DNA of 64,000 bases from Paenibacillus sp. OV219 (GTDB taxonomy: Bacteria; Bacillota; Bacilli; Paenibacillales; Paenibacillaceae): contig NZ_FOCJ01000004.1 of assembly GCF_900110075.1 (NCBI RefSeq), positions 62,001 through 126,000 of the forward strand, given 5' to 3'. Positions 1 through 7,413 of this stretch are shown piece after piece (the stretch's first letter is position 1; each line of letters starts with the position of its first letter). The notes beneath the pieces were generated by a model. That model did not search any database. It was not told the DNA's origin and saw only the letters and a list, made by a program, of their open reading frames with translations. Both the position numbers and the translations under genes were made by a program.

Positions 1-520
1 GTTTCGCCCACCTTCAGCTCGATGTCCTCGAACGCCCTCTGAGCGAGGTTTTTTCCGCTCTCACTTCGACTTTCTACTACTTTGGCACTCTGAGAGTGGT
101 TTTACCGCTTTTCAGAGCACGGAATCATGTGAGTTGGTTAGTTTGTCGTGCTGGGAGTTGGATTTACCGCTTTTCGATGCTAATTTGGAGGAGGTTGGGG
201 GCTTGAGAGTGGGTTTTCTCGCTGTTCAGTCTGTCAGGAAGCAGGGAGCGGACAATGAGCGGTTGCTGAGAGAGCATATGTGATCTCTCAGCTTCCTAAT
301 TCGCGGTTTTCTCCGCTGAGAGAACGGATTTGTGCTCTCGTGGGACGAACGGTCGGGATTTCCACGATTGCACAGGCTGAGAGAACATATGTGTGCTCTC
401 AGCTCCCTAATTCGCGATATTCTCCGCTGAGAGAACGTATTTGTGCTCTCGTGGGACGAACGGTCGGGATTTCCACGATTGCACAGGCTGAGAGAGCATA
501 TGTGTGCTCTCAGCTTCCGC
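1..520. repeat. Non-coding repeat region with GAGAG-type hairpins
   Basis: I see no convincing gene here. The first 230 bases hold degenerate copies of a 'GAGAGTGG-TTTACCGCTTTTC' type phrase. From 265 there is a clear 111-bp tandem repeat: the same 28-nt palindrome starts at 265, 376 and 487, with a second, less perfect palindrome (315, 426) inside each unit. The palindrome arms are GCTGAGAG and CTCTCAGC around a CATATGTG-like core. Open frames across it are by-products of the repeats. Confidence 0.8.
265..514. repeat. 111-bp tandem repeat, about 2.25 copies, two hairpins per unit
   Basis: Units begin at 265, 376 and 487 (third one partial). Each begins with a 28-nt inverted repeat (arms GCTGAGAG / CTCTCAGC), and about 50 nt later a second hairpin with right arm CTCTCGTG. 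The units differ by only a few bases, so duplication is recent or homogenised. The same palindrome recurs near 53.3 kb. Confidence 0.85.
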
Positions 521-592
521 CACAACCACAACCACAACCACAACCACAACCACAACCACAACCACAACCACAACCACAACCACAACCACAAC
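521..592. repeat. Hexanucleotide microsatellite (CCACAA)n
   Basis: About twelve perfect copies of a 6-bp unit (CCACAA, or TTGTGG on the other strand) lie directly next to the hairpin repeats and just before a possible terminator. Copy number is likely to vary between isolates. Confidence 0.9.
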
Positions 593-595
593 ACA

Positions 596-633
596 GCAAA
601 GAAGCCGCGCATGAACACGAGCGGCTTCTTTGC
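596..633 (-). terminator. Possible terminator of the 7.2-0.6 kb operon
   Basis: A 13-bp perfect stem (GCAAAGAAGCCGC with its complement) and a 12-nt loop lie 11 nt past the glycosyltransferase stop. No long U-run follows on the minus strand; the T-rich part is inside the stem, so efficiency is uncertain. Confidence 0.6.
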
Positions 634-643
634 ATATTCCAAA

Positions 644-1447
644 TCAGCCTCGCACCGACTTGCGAGGCCTGCCGTTTTGCGCTGCGCGGCCTGACTGCTT
701 GCTGCGTGGGAGAAAGCCGAGCTCGCGCACGTAAGCGTGCCAGCGCTTCTCATAGAGCGCGAATGTCTCTTTCACTTCCTGTGCGATGGCGCCTTGATGG
801 CGGATCGTCCCCATCGCGTCGTGCTTGCGGTATGCGCAGAGCGGCTCAGGAATGAGCAGGAACGGCGTCCCTGCGAGAAGGACCCGAAACCAGTAATCAA
901 GGTCATGCGTATACCTGCGTCCCTCGTGGAACGGTCCCGTTCTGCGGTACAGCTGCTTCGTCATCATAACTGTGCATCCGTTAACCGGATTGCTGCTCAG
1001 AAACGCCCGGTAGAACTCCCCCAATTGCTTGCCAGGCGGGATCAGATCAAGCTCTTTCATCCGGCCCGTACCGTCGATGATGTCAAAGCCGCTGTGGCTG
1101 ATCTGCGCTTGCTGGCGCTCCATCGCCTCGACTTGACGTTTGATTTTGTCCGGGTAGTATCGGTCGTCGGAGCTCAACCATGCGATATACTTGCCGCTCG
1201 CCAGCCGAAAGCCGTAGTTGAGCGCGCTAGCCGTACCGCCGTTCTCCTTACCCACATAGTGGATGCGGCCCTCGTATGGACTCAGCTTGTCGGCATGCAC
1301 CGTGGAGCCATCGTCGATCACGAGAATTTCAATATTGGGGTAGGTTTGGGCCAGGGCGCTCTCCACCGCTTCAGTTACATAAGGGTCATTGTAAAAAGGA
1401 ATAATGATTGACACTTTCGGCTTCGCGGACTCATTGATCCCTTCCAT
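644..1447 (-). CDS. Family 2 glycosyltransferase
   Basis: A 267-residue GT-A fold, family 2 glycosyltransferase expected to move a sugar from a nucleotide donor onto a surface glycan. The start of the fold is VSIIIPFYND (about residues 12-21), followed by the donor-binding VIDDGST, the DxD-like SSDD about 85 residues further on, and the YTHDLDYWFR segment that usually carries the catalytic base. The C-terminus is short and basic. It is the last gene of the operon running down from 7184, 40 nt after the Rmd-like SDR. Acceptor and sugar cannot be read from sequence. ATG start at 1447. Confidence 0.9.
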   Translation of the reverse strand: MEGINESAKPKVSIIIPFYNDPYVTEAVESALAQTYPNIEILVIDDGSTVHADKLSPYEGRIHYVGKENGGTASALNYGFRLASGKYIAWLSSDDRYYPDKIKRQVEAMERQQAQISHSGFDIIDGTGRMKELDLIPPGKQLGEFYRAFLSSNPVNGCTVMMTKQLYRRTGPFHEGRRYTHDLDYWFRVLLAGTPFLLIPEPLCAYRKHDAMGTIRHQGAIAQEVKETFALYEKRWHAYVRELGFLPRSKQSGRAAQNGRPRKSVRG

Positions 1448-1487
1448 CGTTCACGCTTCCTCTCTCCATCAGCCCAAGAATATCGCT

Positions 1488-2672
1488 TCACTGCTTCCGA
1501 GCCGCTTCCAGCGTATCCCGAAGCGACTCCGTAAGCGAAATACGTACGCTCCAGCCGAGCGAGGCCAGCCCCTCGCAGCTCACAGGTACCGGCGATGGCG
1601 CATTGGAATCGCCGACCTCCCAGAGCAGCGGCTGCGCCGCCAATGCGCTGAACGCGTCCGCAATCTCGCCAAGTGAGCGCATATGCCCGGACGCGACCGG
1701 ATAGACGCGCCCGCTCTCTCCGCCGCGCAGCAGCAGCTCGTATGCGCGAATCGCATCGCGCACGTCTAACAGATCGCGCAGCTCGGTGCGCGAGGATAAC
1801 CGGAACGGCTCTGGCGTTGGCTCTCCAAGCGCCCCGGCACGCTCCACCTGCGCGGCATACCTCGCGAGCAGCGCGCATAGTCCGCCGGATCGGCCCGGTC
1901 CAATGAGATTGGACGGCTCTGCTACGATGACGTCCATGCCATAGAGCGACGTCCAGCTCTGCGCGACGAGCACCTGCATCGTTTTGCTTAAGCTGTACGG
2001 ATGCGGCGGTGTGGGTCGGTACTCCCCAACACCTAGCGCGACTAGCGGGAAGCGAAGCATCGACCCCGCAACAACGACACGGCACTTAGCGGTTTTCGTT
2101 GCCTCATTGGTACTGGCTAGTTGCAACGAGGGAGACCGCGAGGCGGTTGGTGTTGCTGGGACGGTTGGGACGGTTGAAGTTCTTGGTGTGGTTGGTGTGG
2201 CTGATGTGGTTGATGTGGATGATGTGGTTGATGTGGATGATGTGGTTGATGTGGATGATGTGGTTGATGTGGTTGAAGTACTTGGTGTGGTTGAGGCGGT
2301 TGACGTGGGCATTACCTCACCACCCCCGCCAAGCCTCCGCACCGCTTCCAGCACGTGCACGGTCCCCATCACGTTGCTTTGCAGCACCGCGGCAGGATCG
2401 CGCCATGACGTGCCGACGGCATTGGCGCCGGCCAGATGCAGCACATAATCCGGTGCTGCCCGCTCCACCAGAGCCTCAACCTCGGCGCGAGAGCCGAGAT
2501 CGCATGCCGAGACAGCATCAATCAAACTGAGCCATGCCCACTCTGGCGCGCCATCTACCGGCAGCCGGCGGACGACGCCGGTTACGGCCCAGCCCTGCTC
2601 GCTGAAATAGCGGCAAGCATGCTCGCCGCAGAAACCTCCCGCCCCCGTCACAAGCAGGCGCGGGCGGCTCAC
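1488..2672 (-). CDS. NAD-dependent epimerase/dehydratase (Rmd-like SDR) with a Ser/Thr-rich insertion
   Basis: An extended short-chain dehydrogenase, closest in pattern to GDP-6-deoxy-mannose reductases. It has the TGAGGFCG dinucleotide motif near the N-terminus, a HLAGAN segment, a YSLSK catalytic Tyr/Lys pair and an IGPGRS segment. I choose a GTG start at 2672 because it overlaps the upstream TGA (GTGA), which is typical of coupled operon genes; the in-frame TTG at 2738 lies well inside the upstream gene. A roughly 75-residue Thr/Ser/Pro low-complexity stretch, encoded partly by an 18-bp tandem repeat, interrupts the fold just before the strand that leads to the active site (CRVVVAGS). The Tyr and Lys remain, so activity may survive. 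Confidence 0.85.
   Translation of the reverse strand: MSRPRLLVTGAGGFCGEHACRYFSEQGWAVTGVVRRLPVDGAPEWAWLSLIDAVSACDLGSRAEVEALVERAAPDYVLHLAGANAVGTSWRDPAAVLQSNVMGTVHVLEAVRRLGGGGEVMPTSTASTTPSTSTTSTTSSTSTTSSTSTTSSTSTTSATPTTPRTSTVPTVPATPTASRSPSLQLASTNEATKTAKCRVVVAGSMLRFPLVALGVGEYRPTPPHPYSLSKTMQVLVAQSWTSLYGMDVIVAEPSNLIGPGRSGGLCALLARYAAQVERAGALGEPTPEPFRLSSRTELRDLLDVRDAIRAYELLLRGGESGRVYPVASGHMRSLGEIADAFSALAAQPLLWEVGDSNAPSPVPVSCEGLASLGWSVRISLTESLRDTLEAARKQ
2203..2274. repeat. 18-bp tandem repeat inside the Rmd-like gene
   Basis: Almost four copies of GATGTGGTTGATGTGGAT lie back to back, flanked by more degenerate TGTGGT-rich sequence from about 2160 to 2300. The length is a multiple of three, so the frame is kept, and it encodes a six-residue Thr/Ser unit on the minus strand. 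Confidence 0.9.
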
Positions 2673-3532
2673 CCTTGCTTCATCCAAGCTGCGAGCTCCG
2701 CCAGCATTGGGACGTAGCCCTGCGATTGATAGCCCCAATCGCTGCGCGTCGACACGAGTGTCCGATCCAGGATGATGCGATCATCGGATACGATCGACAC
2801 GCCATCAAGCTTGAATGCGTCCTGGAACAGCCGAAGCAGCTCCAGCTTGCTCACCGTCTCAGCAGCGGTCAAGTTGACCAGACCGCCAATCTCCGGATGC
2901 GACATGGCATAAGCAGCGGCCTTCGCAAGCTCCAATGTCGTCACGCCATTCCAGTACACCCTTGCGTACCCGCTCACAGTCCCTTGCTGCTCGAGGAACC
3001 ATTTTAACAACCCGATACCACCCTGCCGAATTTCCGGTCCAATGATAGAAGTGCGAATCGTTAAATGCCCGCCGCCACCGCCAACACCACCATCGCCTCG
3101 ATGTTCGCCAAGCGCCTTCGATTTCGCATACACGCTCGTGCCATCCGGTACATCGTCCTCCGTATACTTGCCCCGCATACCGCTGAACACACAGTCCGAG
3201 CTGACATGGATGACGCGTGCACCGATCGAATCCGCGACATGGCGCAGCCAATGCGGCAGCAGACCGTTCACCTGGTACGCCGTCAGCGGATGCGACTCGG
3301 CATCCTGATTAAGGACGCCGACCGCATTCAGAATGACATCCGGCTTTACCTGCCGGACCAACGCTGCAACCGCCGAGGCATCAGTCGCATCGAGCTTCAA
3401 ACTTCGTCCCGCCGCATCACCAGTCCGCGTCGTGTTGACGACCTCCATACCATCCGTTCCAGCCGCCTGCTGGAAGTAACGAACGAACAGATGACCCGCC
3501 ATTCCATTGCCGCCGATGATGAGCAGCTTCAT
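2669..3532 (-). CDS. RmlD-type NDP-4-keto-sugar reductase (SDR)
   Basis: A 287-residue SDR of the dTDP-4-dehydrorhamnose reductase family. It has GGNGMAG nucleotide binding at residues 7-13, HVSSDCVFSG followed by the YAKSK catalytic pair, and family-typical length without a C-terminal cupin. It sits between a UDP-GlcNAc 4,6-dehydratase and an Rmd-like SDR, overlapping the dehydratase by ATGA. With the dehydratase and the 2-epimerase it matches the WbvB-WbvR-WbvD set that makes UDP-L-RhaNAc and UDP-L-QuiNAc, in which the reductase is RmlD-like. The two-domain CapF/WbjC reductase of the FucNAc route has a cupin that is missing here. A small Gly-rich insertion follows the active site. Confidence 0.85.
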   Translation of the reverse strand: MKLLIIGGNGMAGHLFVRYFQQAAGTDGMEVVNTTRTGDAAGRSLKLDATDASAVAALVRQVKPDVILNAVGVLNQDAESHPLTAYQVNGLLPHWLRHVADSIGARVIHVSSDCVFSGMRGKYTEDDVPDGTSVYAKSKALGEHRGDGGVGGGGGHLTIRTSIIGPEIRQGGIGLLKWFLEQQGTVSGYARVYWNGVTTLELAKAAAYAMSHPEIGGLVNLTAAETVSKLELLRLFQDAFKLDGVSIVSDDRIILDRTLVSTRSDWGYQSQGYVPMLAELAAWMKQG

Positions 3533-4512
3533 GACAGAAACCCGCCGCGAACCAGCATAGATCGAATTTCATCCTTTGTAAGCAGCGATTGGCTCGAGCT
3601 ATAGCTGTCGAAATCTACCTTCGGATATCTGTTGTAATGCTGGCGAAGTCCCGGAATCTCGATCGTCGGCAGGATAACCAGATATTCCTGGTCATACACC
3701 ACCGTCGTCATGCTCTCATGGTCGGTCAGCAGAATCTCATGTATTTTCTCACCTGGTCTAATTCCAGTTTCAACCATCTTCGCAGGCATTCCGATCGACT
3801 CGATAAGCACTTCCGCAAGCTCCACAATCCGGCACGTCGGCATCGTCATAACGAAGATTTCGCCGCCGATGCTCTCGGCTGACGCTTTGAAGAGCAGCGT
3901 AATCGCATCTTGCAAGGTCAGGAAGAACCGCGTCATCCGCATATCGGTAATGCGAACTTGGCCCTTCGTCTTAATCTGATTCGTAAACAGATGGACCACG
4001 CTGCCGTTCGTACCTAGCACATTGCCCCCGCGCACGCATACAAACGTCGTATCGGAGTTAAGCAGGTTCGCATAAACGATCAACTTCTCGCCAATCGCCT
4101 TCGTCATGCCGTAGAAGTTCGACGGATTCGCCGCCTTGTCGGTTGAGATGTAGATGACGCGCTTGACGCGGTTTGCGATTGCGGCTTCGATGACATTTTG
4201 CGTGCCGATGACATTCGACTTTAACGCTTCATAAGGCTGGTCTTCACATACGGGAACATGCTTCAGCGCTGCCAAATGAAAGACATAATCGACCCGCTCG
4301 CACGCGCGCATCAAAGCTTCCTTATCGCGAATGTCGCCGATGCAGAAGGTAAGGCGTGGATCCTCGAACGTGCGGCTCATCGCCACCTGGCTGGACTCGT
4401 TACGGGAAAACACAATAATTTGCTCGGGCTGCTGAGGCAGCAGCTGGCGAATCAATTCGTAGCCCCAGGACCCGGTTCCCCCGGTGACCAGTATGCGCTG
4501 ATTAGTAAACAT
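3529..4512 (-). CDS. UDP-GlcNAc 4,6-dehydratase (CapE/PseB/WbvB-type, CapD family)
   Basis: A 327-residue SDR of the polysaccharide biosynthesis (CapD) family that should oxidise and dehydrate UDP-GlcNAc to a 4-keto-6-deoxy sugar, with inversion at C-5 in the WbvB/CapE members. It has the VTGGTGSWG dinucleotide loop, FHLAALKHVP, the family signature STDKAANP and YGMTK, then RPGEKIHE near the C-terminus. ATG at 4512 follows a strong GGAGG and overlaps the 3' end of the 2-epimerase gene by 11 nt; an upstream in-frame TTG-type start is not supported. Neighbours give the substrate: a 2-epimerase before it and an RmlD-type reductase after. Confidence 0.88.
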   Translation of the reverse strand: MFTNQRILVTGGTGSWGYELIRQLLPQQPEQIIVFSRNESSQVAMSRTFEDPRLTFCIGDIRDKEALMRACERVDYVFHLAALKHVPVCEDQPYEALKSNVIGTQNVIEAAIANRVKRVIYISTDKAANPSNFYGMTKAIGEKLIVYANLLNSDTTFVCVRGGNVLGTNGSVVHLFTNQIKTKGQVRITDMRMTRFFLTLQDAITLLFKASAESIGGEIFVMTMPTCRIVELAEVLIESIGMPAKMVETGIRPGEKIHEILLTDHESMTTVVYDQEYLVILPTIEIPGLRQHYNRYPKVDFDSYSSSQSLLTKDEIRSMLVRGGFLS

Positions 4513-5599
4513 TCCATTTCCCTCCAAGGACAAATTTAACCACTTTATCCGACACATCCTCTGCCAAATACCCGTCCGGACATTGCCATACCGGAGGCAG
4601 CTTCGTCATAACGACCGACGCTTCCTCAATCCGTGCCGCATTCAAGCCGCATACGACGTTGCTGCCGCAATCAATCGTCTCCGGTCGCTCCGTCGTCATC
4701 CGAATCGTCACGGTCGGCACATGGAACAGGCAGCATTCCTCCTGCACCGTACCGCTGTCCGTAATCGCGAGATACGCGCTCTTCTCCAGCTTCACGAAGT
4801 CGAAGAAGCCCATCGGCTCGTAGAACTCGACCCTCGGATCCATCGTCACCTGTACGGAGCCGCTATCAATCCGCGATCGCGTACGGGGATGAACACTGCA
4901 GATGATCCGCTTGTCAAACCGAGCTGCGACACGATTCAACCCCTCAAGAATGCCGCCAAGACGCTCCGGCACATCCACATTCTCCGCGCGGTGCGCCGTG
5001 ACGAGCACGTAGCCGCCTGGCTGCAACCCCATTCTAATGAGCACATCGCTCGCATCAATTTGCGGCGTGTAATGCTGAATCACTTCATAGATCGGATTGC
5101 CTGTCAGCACGATCCGATTGCTCGGGAAGCCTTCGCGCAGCAAATTCCCTTTACTGTAGGACGTATACGGCATGTTGATGGACGATACGGCGTCGATAAT
5201 CCGCCTATTCTTCTCTTCAGGCACCGACAGGTCGTAGCAGCGGTTGCCCGCTTCCATATGCACGACCGGGATGCCCATCCGCTCTGCGATAATGGCGCAC
5301 AGCGCACTGTTCGTGTCGCCGAGCAGTAGGACGACATCCGGCTTATGCGTCGTCAAGATCCGCTCGATCTCCGCAAACATGACCGATAACTGGCCGCCAA
5401 GCGTCTGCCGCGCACCTTCGAACAAATAATCCGGCGGGCGTAACCCGAGGTCCTCGAAGAACACATCGCTGAGCGTCCGGGTGAAGTTCTGTCCGGTATG
5501 CACGAGCACATGTTTGTCGGCCAGCGCATCCAGCTTCCGAATGATGAGACTGAGCCGAATAATTTCCGGACGCGTGCCCAATATCGTTACAACTCGCAT
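4502..5599 (-). CDS. wecB: UDP-GlcNAc 2-epimerase family (non-hydrolysing, WecB/CapG/WbvD-like)
   Basis: A protein of about 365 residues of the GT-B-like 2-epimerase family. It has the N-terminal TILGTRPEIIRL, LLGDTNS, HMEAGNR, then VTAHRAENV and SVHPRT in the middle and TDSGTVQEE near the C-terminus; the last is the uridine-binding loop. In the UDP-L-QuiNAc and L-FucNAc pathways a protein of this type inverts C-2 as the last step, which fits its place beside the dehydratase and reductase. Simple UDP-ManNAc production is the alternative. I take the ATG at 5599 because the Shine-Dalgarno sequence sits too close to the ATG at 5608. Confidence 0.88.
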   Translation of the reverse strand: MRVVTILGTRPEIIRLSLIIRKLDALADKHVLVHTGQNFTRTLSDVFFEDLGLRPPDYLFEGARQTLGGQLSVMFAEIERILTTHKPDVVLLLGDTNSALCAIIAERMGIPVVHMEAGNRCYDLSVPEEKNRRIIDAVSSINMPYTSYSKGNLLREGFPSNRIVLTGNPIYEVIQHYTPQIDASDVLIRMGLQPGGYVLVTAHRAENVDVPERLGGILEGLNRVAARFDKRIICSVHPRTRSRIDSGSVQVTMDPRVEFYEPMGFFDFVKLEKSAYLAITDSGTVQEECCLFHVPTVTIRMTTERPETIDCGSNVVCGLNAARIEEASVVMTKLPPVWQCPDGYLAEDVSDKVVKFVLGGKWNVY

Positions 5600-5642
5600 T
5601 CCATCCATTCCCTCCCCTCATCTGTTCAAAAAGTTCCCGTGG

Positions 5643-7184
5643 CTATCGGCGCGAGCGCTTCCGCCGCCCTGCGCCTCCAGCCGCGTTTCTCCGGCGGCTC
5701 CGCTGCCTGCCGCCCCGCAACCTTCTCCTTGCAGATCCGCCGGACTTGCGGCGGCGTCTGCGGCCAATCGAGCCACCGATCCGCCCCCGCCGGCGCCTTC
5801 TTCTTAGTGCCGTGCCAATCGGCGCGCCTTTCGGCCATGCGGCAATGACGGCGTCCGGGAGGACACGCGCCTCTTCCATGCTGTACCCCATGCGAAGCAG
5901 TAGCTTCATCGATCGGAACTGACGAAGCACGCCGTCCTCGTACAAGTAAACGGATGGCGATCCCGTGCTTCGCACAAGCGTCAGAGGAATGTAACCCCGA
6001 ACGCTAAGCTGCTCCACGAACATGCGCAGCCGCTCGCGGTAAGCGGTGATGCCGTATACGGCATGCGCGGCCTGCGCATTGCGCGCGCTAACCGCTTGCA
6101 GCGCGACATCGTCGGCGAGCAGCGAGGAGACCGCGCCAGTCAGCATCGCCGAGTCGCCGGTCGGCACCGTGAAGACCTCGTTGCCCGTAGCTCGGCCTAT
6201 TTCAGAGAGTCCGCCAGAGCCATAAGCGACAACTGCCTTGCCGAATACCATTCCTTCAAGCGCCGTCATGCCGAAGCCTTCGATGGTTAAACTAGGAACA
6301 ACAAGCAGATCCATTGCGGGGTACACACTCTCTACCTGCTCCTCGAAGCGGATCCACCGGAACCGCTCCATCAGCCCCCGTTCCCTCGCAATGTCGAGGC
6401 AGCGATTGAAATAGCCGGGATCGACGGGGTTGCCGACGATGAGATACATGGCATGCGGATACTGCACCGCGGTGTTTACCGCCATCTGCATGAAGTGCTC
6501 GAGCCCTTTCGCTTCGAAGATCGACGAAGAGATATAGCCAACGAAGCGGTGGTGATCCTCGATACCTAGCTGCCTTCTTCGATTCACCCTCTGCATGCTC
6601 CAGCTGCCCGGCGATAGCACCTCCTGGTCCCAGGAAGGCAATATGAGCGTCGACTTCGCACTTAAGCCCGGCGTGCTAAGCGGGGACAGCGTCGATTCGG
6701 AGATGCCGATGACATAGTCGGAATACTGCTCGATAATCGAGGCTGCCATGCCGGAGTGCGTCGTATCGCGGAGCGTCTCCATCACCGACCAGATGACTGG
6801 AATGCCAAGCGCCTTGCCGACGATAGCAGGCAGCGGATGGACGCAGGTATTCGCGAGGATGATATTCGGCCGTTCTCCGTCAATGAGCTTCACAAGGTCG
6901 CGCCATGCCGATTCCCTTTCACTAGCGGCGATCTCATCTTGCATAAGCGGCAATGCAAGATAGAGAGGGACGACAAGCGGAATGTGGTGCACAATGACCG
7001 TAATGCCGAGCTTCCTCGCATTCGCGGCAATGACGCCTTCGTTCGGCACGACGAGCGTGCATTGGAAGGATGGTAGCAGCTCTCGCACCATAAACAGTAA
7101 AAGCTTCTCTGCGCCGGTCACATACTGCGGACTGCAAATATGCGAGAATACCAGCATTTTCGGTTTCACACTCACACGCTTCAA
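5643..7184 (-). CDS. Family 4 glycosyltransferase with an Arg-rich C-terminal tail
   Basis: A 513-residue GT-B glycosyltransferase. The N-terminal half carries the acceptor domain beginning SPQYVTGAEKLLL; the C-terminal half has FVGYISSSIFEAKGLEHF and the donor-binding EGFGMTALEGM. After the catalytic part comes a segment reading VYLYEDGVLRQF to WPKGAPI that also ends the GT2 at 11979-13340, and then a ~54-residue tail of which about half is arginine. The start is TTG at 7184, 8 nt after a GAGG. It is first in the operon that makes the amino-sugar precursors. Such a tail is unusual for a soluble glycosyltransferase and may bind polyanion or act in localisation. Confidence 0.88.
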   Translation of the reverse strand: MKRVSVKPKMLVFSHICSPQYVTGAEKLLLFMVRELLPSFQCTLVVPNEGVIAANARKLGITVIVHHIPLVVPLYLALPLMQDEIAASERESAWRDLVKLIDGERPNIILANTCVHPLPAIVGKALGIPVIWSVMETLRDTTHSGMAASIIEQYSDYVIGISESTLSPLSTPGLSAKSTLILPSWDQEVLSPGSWSMQRVNRRRQLGIEDHHRFVGYISSSIFEAKGLEHFMQMAVNTAVQYPHAMYLIVGNPVDPGYFNRCLDIARERGLMERFRWIRFEEQVESVYPAMDLLVVPSLTIEGFGMTALEGMVFGKAVVAYGSGGLSEIGRATGNEVFTVPTGDSAMLTGAVSSLLADDVALQAVSARNAQAAHAVYGITAYRERLRMFVEQLSVRGYIPLTLVRSTGSPSVYLYEDGVLRQFRSMKLLLRMGYSMEEARVLPDAVIAAWPKGAPIGTALRRRRRRGRIGGSIGRRRRRKSGGSARRRLRGGRQRSRRRNAAGGAGRRKRSRR

Positions 7185-7413
7185 TCGGCCTGCCTCACTC
7201 GTTTGTTCGAAACGAGCAGGCGCTCACCTCCGCCCGTTAACTTTGCAGCTTCCTACTGGCTACTTATAAACTCTAAATCTCCCAGTTGTATAATATATTG
7301 AGCAGGCCTTCTAATTGGCACGACACTTGAACCCTATTCAAACGTACAAAATACCGCTTCTCGCGCTCCGCCTTCTGCATGGATGGACAAACGCACAAGT
7401 CTGTTCTAGCCTC

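Noticed and set aside
265-514. CRISPR-like array
   Set aside because: Only two and a quarter units, and the whole 111-bp unit is repeated with no variable spacers; no cas genes nearby.
226-855. Open frames on both strands over the repeats at 226-855, including a poly-Val/His type
   Set aside because: They come from the 111-bp and CCACAA repeats, which have no stop in several frames. No start signal or protein-like composition.
2672-2738. Upstream TTG start for the Rmd-like SDR
   Set aside because: The extra 22 residues are read from the end of the preceding gene; the GTGA overlap at 2672 is the natural coupled start.
3529-4557. Longer start (4557) for the dehydratase
   Set aside because: It would add 15 residues overlapping the 2-epimerase gene, whereas the ATG at 4512 has a GGAGG and begins the conserved fold at the right place.
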